Positions 12,669-25,100 of a stretch of 64,000 nt of DNA are shown here, piece by piece (the first letter of the stretch is position 1; every line of letters starts with the position of its first letter). The notes below the pieces were generated by a model that saw only the letters and a program-made list of their open reading frames with translations, had not been told where the DNA came from and searched no databases. The stretch lies in assembly GCF_964019385.1 (NCBI RefSeq), contig NC_088655.1:14186731-14250730 (forward strand), read 5' to 3'. The translations under genes and the position numbers were made by a program. The stretch is from Sycon ciliatum. Taxonomy: Eukaryota; Porifera; Calcarea; Leucosolenida; Sycettidae.

Positions 12669-12784
12669 TTTTTTCGATTTTGACAGCATGTTACAAGGCG
12701 AGGACGCGTAGTGCTCCTGACTACAACCATAACCCGGTTGGCAGAGTCTTCTCGCCTTGTAACATGCTGTCAAAATCGAAAAAC
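12669..12784. repeat. Hairpin with about 33-bp arms
   Basis: The left arm runs TTTTTCGATTTTGACAGCAT then GTTACAAGGCGAG. Its exact reverse complement closes at 12784 after a short loop. It directly abuts the larger inverted-repeat element that begins at 12788. Confidence 0.75.
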
Positions 12785-12787
12785 ATG

Positions 12788-13653
12788 TTAAAGGGGAAGT
12801 ATACCCTAAAATCAAATTTTCACCAGTTGTAGTCTTCTGGGTGCTGAGTCGAATGGTCTTGGTCCGAGGAAGCTGCGACGCTCCCTTCCTGCTTGAATCC
12901 CAATCGAACTCGCGCACTTCCACCGAAACTGGGTGACTGCGCCCTAGTAGATGGGGATTTGTATGCAAAATGTCACTCAAAGCGCCATTTCGTTCTTATA
13001 AAAGCACGGATGACCGCGATTGGCCCATATGTTGTAGTCTTTTGGACGCTGCGTCGACTGGTTTTGGTCCGAAAAGGCTGCGATGCAGCGTTCCTCCTTT
13101 ATTCCCAATCGAACATGGTTGAACAAGCGGTCAGTGCTCCTGCGTACACCAGTCAGCTGGTCACCGTGCCTGCAGGGTACAACTTACTAGCCTGTTTGAC
13201 CTTTTTTGGGTGCAGTCCTGTCACTCGAGTTGAACCTTGGTGTGAAAGTTGTCGCCTACTGGCGCGGTGACCAGGTGATTTGGGCACCCAGGAGCACGTG
13301 ACCACTTGTTCAACCATGTTCGATTGGGAATAAAGGAGGAACGCTGCATCGCAGCCTTTTCGGACCAAAACCAGTCGACGCAGCGTCCAAAAGACTACAA
13401 CATATGGGCCAATCGCGGTCATCCGTGCTTTTATAAGAACGAAATGGCGCTTTTACTTTTAGTGACATTTTGCATACAAATCCCCATCTAGTAGGGCGCA
13501 GTCACCCAGTTTCGGTGGAAGTGCGCGAGTTCGATTGGGATTCAAGCAGGAAGGGAGCGTCGCAGCTTCCTCGGACCAAGACCATTCGACTCAGCACCCA
13601 GAAGACTACAACTGGTGAAAATAATTTGATTTTAGGGTATACTTCCCCTTTAA
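12788..13653. mobile_element. Foldback-type element with about 340-bp inverted arms, TTAA borders
   Basis: The left end reads TTAAAGGGGAAGTATACCCT and the right end is its reverse complement (AGGGTATACTTCCCCTTTAA). The arms stay complementary for roughly 340 bp each (12788 to about 13123 against about 13303 to 13653), with only scattered differences. The spacer of about 180 bp has no recognisable gene. TTAA at both ends would fit piggyBac-type target duplication, but that is inference because no transposase is present. Confidence 0.75.
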
Positions 13654-13701
13654 ACTACCAAGCAAGGCTTCTGTATTATGGTAACTACATGTATGTCTTA
13701 C

Positions 13702-13739
13702 AACCAGGGAGTCGTATAGACCTATACGACTCCCTGGTT
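13702..13739. repeat. Perfect 38-nt palindrome
   Basis: Arm AACCAGGGAGTCGTATAG, a 2-nt spacer AC, then its exact reverse complement. CGACTCCCTGGTT occurs again at about 30395, so it may be a remnant end of a repeat. Confidence 0.85.
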
Positions 13740-14195
13740 ACAACTAACACTAGTAACGTTACGTGTTACTTACGGTCTGCAGACCCACCAAACACATTGT
13801 ATTTAGGGCACACATACACAGTCAACAAAGACGGACACCAAGTACACGCCTACTATGTATAATTATCATGGCTAATGCATTGATTCTTGACCTGAGTGTG
13901 TCGATTCTTGTCATTGTTCAACAGTGACAACACTGCTACTGAGTGATGAGCACACGGACATGTACAGAGGTGCAGGCATACCGACTTTACTGTTATCGTG
14001 GTTATGCTAGCGCTTGTCGATGTGGAATTGTTTGTACGTCGAGTTTTGCCGGTTTCGTTTCCACCTTGTACAATGTATTCGGCGATCATTCATGGTGCAG
14101 CATGCATTGGTGCTCGTTCCAAGATTATCATGATACCGGTACTACACTACAGTACTGTACTGATAGCTCATCTACTGTACAGCCTGGGACCTACA

Positions 14196-14342
14196 CAGTG
14201 CTGGCAACTGAAATCCGACCCCCTGAGCGGTGCGATCTCATCGCAAAGACCCAACACGGGATGGGATGGTGAAACTACGAAACAGAGACCGCTAGAGTGT
14301 GAACCCACTACTCAGGGGGTCGGATTTCAGTTGCCAGTACTG
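14196..14342. repeat. TIR element (CAGTGCTGGCAACTGAAATC ends)
   Basis: The left end CAGTGCTGGCAACTGAAATC (continuing CGACCCCCTGAG) is matched by the reverse complement at the right end, which closes with GATTTCAGTTGCCAGTACTG. The arms are about 32 bp with one or two differences. It is non-coding. Confidence 0.7.
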
Positions 14343-15329
14343 TAGTACTCGTAGTAGATCTACCTGTTTGTACAGTTGCTCATTTTCGTATTGTGGCACT
14401 GCAAGTCTGCATGCATAAGTCTGCAACTGTTGTAGTGTTGGAACTGGTCGGCAGCGCGAGCTGCGCTTCTCCGGCAGTTCGGGCGGCAAGCGGCACTAGC
14501 ACTGCAGAGTACAGCGTCGACTCAGTCACTGCGTGTAGAGTGCAGTCTGTTATTTTGGGCTATGCCGCGATCCGAGCCGATCGCATACATGTAGATCTGC
14601 ATACATACTTGTAGATGCAGCATCTGGCGACTTGTACTTGTGTAGATCAAGAAGTGCCGGTCCGGCATCTCCTTCTGAAGGCCGGATGCTTGCCGGGTCA
14701 AAGTCCACCAGACGATCACGTGACTAGCGACAACTGACAGTCGAGTCTGCGTACATGTACACGTTCGGATGCACGTCGTTGCATGATGTAGCGCGTCAGC
14801 CGGTTTTCATGGTTAGGTGTTCAGTAGCAACGCCCTACCCAGATCCGTGTGGACTATGTCTATGCCCAGGCCTGAGTATGGTATGGGCCGGGGTCAACCA
14901 TGGTCAACAGGTCAACGGTTCACGACGATGTGGTTCACTAGCGCTAGAGTATCGTGCATGTATCGTGGGCGCTCTCATCAACACACTCAATCGCGCGCTT
15001 TCCGGACACGCCGCTGCTCACTGAGTCACACTTGTCCATGTGCACGTTTGACCTGAACTGAAGTAGTTTGTCTTCCTTCACCGTCGCGTGGTCGGTGAAG
15101 AGAAGTTTTACAGCTTATTGCAAACCAACGAGCAAGGAAAATGAGTCTTTGTTCAGAATAATCGACCGCGATCAGGTTTTAGCGGCGCTATAGTGCGCAC
15201 CCATACACAATAGCAGTACTTTGAGAAGTTGAGTGGTCGGAGTTTCTCCAAGTCTCGCTCGCTTCAAGAACACTTACTTGTACATGTATCAAGAAGAACG
15301 TTTCGTGTATTTACGTAATCAGTAGCGCA

Positions 15330-18300
15330 ATGTGGTTGAGCGGATGTCGGTTTGTCTTGCTGGTACTTGGTGCTGTGTTGCTAGCAATACTGCTGCCTTC
15401 GAGTTCAAGAGTAGCTGGTGAAGTGTTCTTCTGGCGACCCAGCGTGTCGTGGAGTAATCCCGCACATTGGCAGAGTGGTGAGATACCTTGCCATGCAGAC
15501 GGTATACACCTTCCAGGCTCGCAGCAGGTTAGTCCGTGACTAACTGACTAAGTCAGTGTGCTGTGTGTAAGGGCTGTGTGGAAGAATGGTCGGCGTGCCG
15601 TGAAGATCTACTATGACTGTGACAAAATGGTGAAATGGAAGGTTTTCATGAACAGCCAGGCTGACCACTACTGGCACTAGGACGTTGTAGTGGCATACAT
15701 ATAGCTGGTGGCTTGGGGATTGTGCAGTCGAAAATTTCTTGAAGCAGTGTGTTTTATTATAATAGTACTGTAGTAGAAATTGCACTGCACAATGTGCGCA
15801 AGTACATGTGTGTCCCGGGCCCTGGGACAACCACTCTTGCAGTGTGTCCCGGGTCCAGGGATACACAACGCATTTCCGGGATTGTCCCAGGGAATCTGGG
15901 ATGGTTGGCGTGCATGTATCCGAGTCAGTGTATGCCCTATGCTGTATATAGCATAGCAGACAGTGACACTGTTTTTAAACTGTATACGGTTGAGATGCTT
16001 ACCTCATTCCGTCCAATCTCCCTACCACATGGGCTGGGAGTCTCCAGCCAACCTGCTCATCTATCGCACACCAGCAGTGCAATTCCAAGTCGTTGTGGAT
16101 ACTGATCCCCTAGGTTATTGAGCTCTCTGCGCATACTTGCCCCCCCCCCCCCCTTGCAGATACTAGCATAAACATGTCCTCCATACAGCTATTTGAATCA
16201 TACAGATGTCGTCAGTGAAGGTTATCAGAATATTGAATGGCTTGAACTTGTTTATAGCCCTTTTCTATGCAGAGAACTACTGTGAAAATGATGTAGTGCA
16301 ATTGCGTGCTTTGCGGCAACAGTCATACGTGCTACGGTATGGAGAATATCGCGTGGGTTGACCACCATTTTACAGATCACGGTCAACCTTGTGAATAACG
16401 ACCTCAGGTATAACGTTAACAACTCGTGAATAACTACACACTCTTCACACCTAGTCACCATTTGACTGCATAGCAGTTACTTTCAACGTCATGAATAACG
16501 ACAGTTTGCGAATAACGGCACTTTTCTCTCATGCACCATCAAAGGTTATTATTTGCAAGGTTGACTGAATACAGAGAGCTGGAAGGAGAGTCTTCAAAGC
16601 ATTTTTCACACGGAGAATACGTGCAAGGCCACACTGATATGCGCAAGCCACTACAGACATAGATACCGTAAAGTCTTGTATAAAAGCCGCACTTGAATAG
16701 AAGCCGGCCTCGAATAGAAGCCGCAATTTTGGGCCCATCCAATCACACATAAACCTGGTTTTAGTGTTGACATACCGTAAAGTCGCGGATAAAAGCCGGG
16801 TTTGCATACAAGCACATCGCGGATAGAAGCCTAAAAGTCAAACGGGTCAAATGCATATAAGCCTTTCGCGCGTAGAAGCCTGATTTCTATGCAAGCACGG
16901 ATCGGGTAGGTCAAGAGTGCATGTGCTATGTACAGTGCATAGTAAAACTGCCGCCATACCGGTAGTCAATGGTAGATCTACGCGTGTCGCGCGTAGAAGC
17001 CTGGCTTCTATGCAAGTGTGGTGCATATAAGCATGGTTTGCATACAAGCCTGGTTTGCATTAAAGCCTGATGCAGAAAGCGGCTTATGTGCTTATAAGCC
17101 CGGCTTTTATCCGCGACTTTACGGTACATAGAAATACCTGTCTTGTATAGAAGCCTGTCTCATATAGAAGCCTGCAAAATTTCACCAAGACAGACATAGA
17201 AGCCGCAGCTTTTATACAAGACTTTACGGTACGTGCAAGTAATGCTGTAGGCGCGAAAGACCATAGCACACTGAAAAAGCATAATCGGAATATCCGGGTG
17301 CCAGTTCAGACATCGGCGTGAATGCCCCAGGGCCTGTTATGTTACTACTACTGTGACTCAGGGGCGTCGGAAGGTATTTTAGTGTGGTATGGTCAGCCAT
17401 TGGAAGTAAAATTTACCCCTGGGGAGGGGTTGCTGAGCCGACATTTTTGGAAATGCAGAGCCCAGATCAGTGTATGTTATTGATTCACAGGGTACCTGGG
17501 GCAAAGAGTGGTCACGCGGTCAATGTCGTGGTGACCGTAGCGTGTCATGTTGCTACTTGCAGTGTTGTGCTGGAGCCTGAACTGTCACCCCAATGCTCAG
17601 TACCTTACACAAATATGTGTAATCTTGCACTTATTCTCCAAGTGTTAGTGCTCACACAGGAGAACGTGGAAAAGTGTATCGAGCACTCTGTGGGCAGTGG
17701 AAGACGTCTACTGTGTTGTGTACTTTATGTGTCTGTACATGTGTTGATCATTGATTGCAATGTCTACAGCCATGGTCCGTTGATATCAAGCAACCAATTG
17801 CCCTGAGAAAACTAGTGATTGGAGAAAATGCTGGAGTGCAGTTTGGATCACCGGGCACTGGAATACATTTCCTCAGAGTTGCTGGAGGATGTGAAGGTGA
17901 GAGTGAGATCTGCCTAGAATCTTTAGTATAATAGAATCTTTAGTATAATAGAATCTTTAGTATAATAGAATCTTTAGTATAATAGAATCTTTAGTATAAT
18001 AGAATCTTTAGTATAATGCCCAAACAGGGTACTGTAGATTTGCTGCCATTATTACCGTCATGATTTCCCCGTAAGTTAGTACGTACTAATTTTCGAACTT
18101 AGCAGCCACATGAGTACTAACTTTCGGGGAGTACTTTTTTTATCGGGGGTAAATGACACGCAGTGGGAAGCCTGTGCAACTCTAGTGTCCGTGCATATGG
18201 TGTATGTACTGTATGTTGTATTATGATGTAATGCATTACGTAGCCATGCAAGAGCATGCGCGAGATACGCATCTCGCAGCTGCCTACTTTCATGCAGCAT

Positions 18301-21300
18301 CCTTTAGATGTCGTGGTTCTTATGATTTGCCTACAATGGCCAAGTGAGAATATAATCCTATCGTAAACAACTAACTTGTTTACCCCGAAACATGGTGTCA
18401 GAAGTAAACTAAATAAACGCCCTAGAATTGTCGCAGTAGCGCCACCGGTGCAAGAGGTAAAATGGCAGAAGCTGCCGGATTTACCCCGCCGTCGATGGAT
18501 TGGCAAGCCGCAGATTTACCTGATGAATTCGAGCGGTTCCAACAATACTGCCTTCTAGTTTTCCAAGGGCCCTTTTCCGACAAGTCCGACAAGGAAAAGG
18601 TCGCCTATGTCATGCTATGGATCGGGAGAACTGGTGTTGATGCTTCCAATAGTTTCGAGTCGGGATAGCGCGTCTGCGATGCCAGGACCATGATCTCAAC
18701 ATGCACCAGATGATGGTTCGCTGCGAACAATCTGGTCTCAAGTTGAACCCAGACAAATGCCGCATCAAAGAGGACAAGATCAAGTTCTTCGGCATCATCT
18801 GCAGCGCTGACGGAATACAGCCCGACCCGAAGAAGGTCTCAGCGCTGAAGCAGATGGAGCACCCCGAGAACGAGGACGAGCTCCAGACGTTCCTCGGGCT
18901 AGTCACGTACATGAGCCCGTTCATACCGAATGCCAGCACACTGACCGCGCACCTGCGTGAGCTGACCAAGCCAGATACACCGTTCGCCTGGACAGACAGC
19001 CACCAGCGCACCTTCGACAAGGTCAAGGCCGCCATTTCGACAGAAGTAACGCTCAGTTACTTTGACCCAGGCAAGGCAACGACACTACAAGTCGACGCTT
19101 CCATGAAAGGTCTCGGCGCCACTCTGCTGCAGGACGACAAGCCTGTTGCATTCGCCAGCAAGAAGCTTACCGAGACGGAGTCTCGCTACGCCAATATTGA
19201 GCGTGAGCTCTTAGCTGTCGTATACGGGTGTAAAAGATTCCACACCTACCTATTCGGTCAGTCATTCACAGTAGAATCCGACCACAAGCCGCTGGAGTCA
19301 ATCAAGCTCAAGCACCTCCGCGCAGCCCCGCCGCGTCTACAGCGCATGCTGCTGAAGCTGCAGCCGTACGACATGACCATCAAGTACCGCCCCGGAAAGG
19401 ACATTCCGATCGCAGACGCGCTATCCCGACTGTCGCCAGAGGAAACAGAGCCAATTGAGGACCTCGACGTCAGTGTACACGCCGTGTTCCCGCAATTCAG
19501 CGATGCAGCGATGACGAGGATCCGCGAGGAGTCGGCTAAAGACGCCGAGATGTCAGCACTGAAGGAGATGATCTTCAGTGGCTGGCCATCAGAGAGGAGC
19601 GCGGTGCCGGCAATTCTGCTCCCGTACTGGAATTTCCGCGACGAGATGAGCACCGAGGACGGTCTCATCCTGAAGAGCAGTCGCGTCCTGATTCCCCCGC
19701 CAATGAGGGGGGAAATCCTCAGCAAGCTGCACGCCAGCCACCAAGGCATAGAGAAGACCAAGCTGCGAGCCAGAACGTCCGTCTTCTGGAAGGACATCAA
19801 CAAGGATATCGAAGCAACTGTCTCATCTTGCACGACGTGCCAGCGCCACCAGAGCAGTCAAGCCAAGGAACCACTGATGCAGCCCGATATTCCGCCAAGG
19901 GCATGGTACACCTTAGGCACGGACCTGTTCTACCTCGGCGGGTCAGAATACCTCATTGCCGCCGACTACTACTCCAAGTACTTTATCACCCGGAAGCTGC
20001 CTGCCGGACAAGCGACCAGCAGGGCCATCATCCAGCACCTCAAGGAGATTTTCGGTGAGCACGGCATCCCAGCCGTGCTGAAGTCGGACAACGGGCCGCA
20101 ATACAGCAGCCATCTGTTCGCGGAGTTTGCTGCCGGATATATGGATTCCGCCACAGTACGTCGTCGCCACATCACCCGCAGAGTAACGGGTTTATCGAAT
20201 CGCAAGTCAAGATCGCTAAGAGAGCTCTCGAGAAGGCAAGGGAGAGCGGGACCGACCCGCACTTAGCACTGCTGTGCATTCGCGCCACCCCAGTGTGCCA
20301 GGGCTTACCGTCGCCGGCCGAGATGCTGTTCGGTCGTCAGGTACAGGACAACCTGCCTCGCAAACACCAGCGCGACACTCGGGACGAGGCCATCCGACAG
20401 AAGCTCGAGGAACGGCAGGACCAGCAGAAAGTACACCATGACCAGCGAGCGCAGTCTCTCCGCCCCCTAGTTCCTGGTCAGCACGTCGGCATCCGCAGCC
20501 CGACCACGCACCTGTGGGAACCTGGTATCGTAACCCAGTCTGTCAACGGGCCACGGTCATACATGGTGCAGCCTGACCATGGGACAGAAGTGCGGCGCAA
20601 CCGTACCCACCTCAGAGAGAGGCGGGTCCACTTCCCGCCGGATGCCAGTCTCGCAGGCCCTCAGCCGCCGAGTGACGTGCCGTCGCCGTGGAGCGACGTT
20701 AGCCAGTCTCAGCCGCCGTCACCGTGTGACGGCAGCCAGCCTGCTGAACCTGCCACCCAGCTGTATCGAACACGGTCTGGCCGCGCAGTCGCACCCAGGT
20801 CAATCCTGGATGTGTAGGGCCAGAGAGGCCTCATGGACCTGTTCGCTTATGTCACAGTAGCTGAGGTGCCATTGTTATATTGTACATAGAGCTATTGTTG
20901 GATACTATGTCTCTGTATTGTTAGCACGCCGTCGTGTGCCATTCATGATTGTTACCTTGTACATAGAGCTATTGTTGGATGTTATGTTCTATATTGTGAA
21001 CACGCCGTCATATACGTACGGTATGTTATGTAGGTTGTTAAACTCCTTTATGACGAAGGGGATGTTGTATTATGATGTAATGCATTACGTAGCCATGCAA
21101 GAGCATGCGCGAGATACGCATCTCGCAGCTGCCTACTTTCATGCAGCATCCTTTAGATGTCGTGGTTCTTATGATTTGCCTACAATGGCCAAGTGAGAAT
21201 ATAATCCTATCGTAAACAACTAACTTGTTTACCCCGAAACACTGTACGGTGTCTGTACATGTAGGACGGGTATAAACTTACTATCTTTCGGGGGAACTGT

Positions 21301-22123
21301 CTTTCGGGGTGATAACCTCGGCAGTGGAAAGTGTATTTTTTATAGGGGGGTACTAAGTCATTGGGGAGAACTAACTTACGGGGAAATACGGTAATGTCCG
21401 ACTCGGAAGTCACGAGGGAGGCTTTTGGAGGCTTGTTCCTGGTCCTCAAGTACTTGCATTCATCTGGTAAAGACCATCTTCAGTGTAGTATTGCCTGCTT
21501 AGCTGGAGTAACGTTATCCAATGTATCTGCAACCTTGATGTGTAGTGGCTGCTGCTTAGTCTAACCCGTACATGTACATCTAATGTACCAGATCCGTGCA
21601 AATTTGTCTACGTAGTCCAGCTTGCTACTACCTCTCTGCTACCGCACAGCCTCCACTCATGTACTTCAGTACGAGGTTACGGTACAGTCAGACCTCTCTT
21701 ATCCGGTCCTCTTTTGTCCAGATCCATCGCCATCCGGAAGAAAATCGTTGGTTACCAATTTATAGCATATGTCATGCATACATACAGTGTGTGTATTCGA
21801 TTATCCGGTTCCCTCGACTCTCTGGGTATTGTTTTGTGGAAACCGGATGTGTGCGGCTAAGCGAGGTCTGACTGTACTTGATTACTGCATCGTGTATGAT
21901 AGTATGCTGTGAAGAGAAATCTCTCTAAACTAGGAGTTCCATCTCATGTCAGAGCAGGGTGTTGGCAACCGTGACTCATTCTGGAACCCTAGCGGCATTG
22001 CCTTCACTCAGACTGCATAAAAGATTTCTCCGGCTGGGATTCCAGGCAACTTACATTAGGGTTGTTAACAGCGCTCTTGAATTACCTCTCAGGGAAGTGC
22101 TCACAACCTTTTCTGACTGCACG

Positions 22124-22173
<50 letters not shown>

Positions 22174-25100
22174 CGTGTGTGTGTACGTGTGTGTATGTGC
22201 ATATCTGTTTGCTTTTCCACTCCTTGACTAAATTGTGCAAAATCAGCATCAGACGGATCACTACGACTGGGCAAGGTATGCAAACACTACACGTAACCTA
22301 CACTATTTGGCCTTGGCAGTCTGCTTAGCACTCTTTTTCTCTTATACATGTAGCTTCTTAGGGCCGGGTTTCACTGCGGCTCCACTGCTCCGCGGCAACG
22401 GTCCCAAAGTTGTGGCTTGCAGCGGACCAGCACGGTTCCACTGACAACGTGATCAGTGAGTGCTTCTGAAATGTGTATTTGCATATACCGTAAAGTACCG
22501 CCAGAGCGCCCCGTCTCGCGAGAGCGCCCCACCTTGATTTTACAGCCAAGGGAAGAAAATCGTATGGCAGAATGCTACTAAGTTTGTACGATGTGAGAAC
22601 CTTCGTGTACTAAGGTCACACTTGGTATGCTTTTATGTGGAGTTCGAAGGTAAACTGGGTATGGATTGACTGCACAATGTGCAATGTTTGTACAAGGTCC
22701 GTGTCGTATGACCTACAGACAGGAATCCACCTCCACAAGGCGGCCACGAAAGGACGAGATGGTGGGGCGCTCTGGCGGTACTTTACGGTACATGTAGTGG
22801 CCAGAGTAGGTATTTATCGTTTCCCTTTCCCACTTTGGCCCGGTGATGGGTCTGATCTACTCACCTCTCACTGTTTAGTAGCTGCATCTGCGCCTTGAAC
22901 CATGAGGATGGTGGCGTTCCAATGGATGCTGAAAACTTGGCCCCCAGCCGAGTCTCATGTGAACTGTGACATATTTTTGTCCACTCTTTTCCTGAGCTGC
23001 TCAGTGTGTTTTTATACACAATTTTATAGCCGGTGGTAATGCGGATGTGTGAACTTTACTTTTTGCTGACCCCAGCTTGTGTGCGTATGCGCATGCGCGC
23101 TCAATTGTGCGTGCATGCACGGGCACGTGCCTGTATGTACTGATGCTGTTCCATTGTGATCATTGTCCTACAGAAACAAGTATTTACAGGTGCCCGGCTA
23201 AGAGATTGGGGATGTGCGTCAAACTGGCTCTATCATGATGGTCGTGTGGCAGAGAGACCACCGTGTCATGGGGATGTTGCAGTGTTCCAACAGGTGAGAC
23301 ACATGCATGTACATACACTACAGTCAGTGTAACACACACACACACCAGTCACAGTGACGGCACAAAGCAGCAAGGCAGTGATGAGACAACTGTCATATGG
23401 AATGGCAGGGGTAGGGAGAGGCAGGGGCAGATTTGCCGACCATAGGGTCTCGGCTGCATTGCGACCCGAGCGCTCCATAGAAACAAAATACTACAGACTG
23501 GGGGGGGGGGGGGGGACAAGGCGGATTACGGAGCAAAATATGCACAATATCAGAGATGTATGTATGACTCCGCAGTTAGCAGTGTGTATCAACTAGTGTC
23601 ACTACAGGCTGGCAGTGGAACTTGGGTAACACAAACACTCAAACTTGTTCATGACATTCAAATACCTGACAGTTAGCTTTAACACGCGGCATGAATGCAC
23701 TAACCGGTAGCCTTCCAACGTGGTGTTTGCACAATTAACTTCCCCCCCCCCCCCCCAGCCTTCCCTTATCTCTGGCAAAATGTGGACCCTCCAAGTTGGG
23801 TGGCTATTGCTTTGATGATGCTCCGAATGTATGCTTTGACCATGTCATGCCAGGCTGTGTCCATGTCATGCCGGACGTATTCTGTTTGTATTCTCTGTGT
23901 GTTTGATCCCCGGCAGAATTCCTCGATACCCTGGGTGCACATAACCAAGCCACTCGGTGTTGGTCAGGTAATTTGGCAAGGACGGCTATTGCGTAACACG
24001 GACGACTGGCTCTCAATCACCAAGCATCAGCTGGTCATCGCTCGCCATGCACGTTTCAATGCCGAGTGTGATAGTGTCAGCGACTGTGATTGCTATACGT
24101 CAACGTCTGGTTGTGAAGAGGGTGTGAAATCAGATGATGACAATACTGCTCATCGGCCTACAGAACCAGGTGCGTGTAGACAATGGTCCAGGCTCATATG
24201 ACCAGTACACTGATATGTATCATTCATTAGAATCATCACCCTATGATACCGTACAGTTGTCACTTGACTAGATGATTGGCTGATTGATTGTTGATCTACT
24301 TGTACATACTCCTAGCCATGCATCAAATAAACCAAAACCAGAATCGAATACTTGAGCTAGCTGGGAGTATTGTTTGTGTATGATCGATTCCGCCGTGCGC
24401 TTCCCCGGCCATCTAATGCTATGCAGAAGTGAAGGAACCCCTCCTCCTCGTATTGTTGCTTTAGCTCTCTCTCTTTCTCTCTCTCTCTCTTTCCTCCTTT
24501 CTTTCTGTCTCCCTCTCTTTCTTTCTGTCTGTCTTTCTCTCCTTCTCTTTACGCATGTTCTAGCAATCACTACAGCGCAGCCCTCGTCTGACCCACCAAC
24601 AAGCGCTAGCAGAACAACTTCCGCCGACGAGGCCACGGAGCAGACTTCTCAGCCATCAGAGCAGCCAGTGTTTGCTGTAACCCGTAACAACACATTGACG
24701 GCCCATACTGCAGATGATGTGCATATCGGAGCATCACTGCCTCCCACACTAGTCTCCATTGAGGAGCGTCAGGATGCATTTACCAGCGATTTCTTAGAAT
24801 CATCGTATCACACTAAGGTAATCACTGATGATAAACCAGCTTCAACTTCAGCCGTATCGGCCGATGATCTAGTGAGAACTGATCCAGGTGACAGTGGAAA
24901 CAGTGCCTTACCTGCTGGTGGTGCCACCGCTGACCAAGACAGTGGATTTTCCAGTACGTCCCTGTGTGTTTGATTCCGGAATACATGTGTGTGTGTGTGT
25001 ACGTGTGTACGTGTGTACGTGTGTATATGCCTCGATGCCACTGAGTGTTTATTCTGAAACGTGCCCCTGCAAACTTAATTCAATGTGTTGAGGTGTTACC

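Larger units (their letters stand above)
11875..15329. other. Divergent intergenic region between CFAP251-like and AMN-like genes
   Basis: The two start codons face away from each other across 3.45 kb, so both promoters must lie here. The sequence is mostly inverted-repeat elements (12193-12343, 12669-12784, 12788-13653, 13702-13739, 14196-14342). I see no coding exon. The stretches nearest each start, about 11875-12110 and 14700-15329, are free of recognised repeats and are the best promoter candidates. I could not assign a TATA box or other core element. Confidence 0.6.
18214..21241 (+). mobile_element. Young, broken Ty3/gypsy element with identical LTRs
   Basis: Two 179-bp direct repeats (18214-18392 and 21063-21241) begin TGTTGTATTATG and end CCCCGAAACA. 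They appear identical base for base. CTGTA flanks both outer ends as a 5-bp target duplication. TGGTGTCAGAAGTAAAC just after the left LTR fits a primer-binding site. Parts seen in order are a short gag N-terminus, reverse transcriptase, RNase H, an integrase with a zinc-binding region and DNGPQY, and a tail ending near 20817. The element is broken, with about two to three breaks. Identical LTRs point to a recent insertion, so the breaks may have been present before it moved. It lies in intron 2 of the AMN-like gene on the same strand. Confidence 0.92.
18051..21395. mobile_element. TIR element (ATTACCGT...TTTCCCCGTAAGTTAGT) split by an LTR element
   Basis: The left end, ATTACCGTCATGATTTCCCC then GTAAGTTAGT, is complementary to the right end near 21367-21395 (ACTAACTTACGGGGAAATAC then GGTAAT). 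Excluding the LTR element, the original was about 310 bp. The motif CTTTCGGGG recurs in both arms. It was in place before the LTR element landed in it. Confidence 0.65.

Noticed and set aside
17915-18017. Possible CRISPR-like array
   Set aside because: The 17-bp units are directly adjacent with no unique spacers, in a eukaryotic intron.
18076-18506. Minus-strand frames over the LTR at 18214-18392
   Set aside because: They translate LTR sequence and also occur at the second LTR; not genes.
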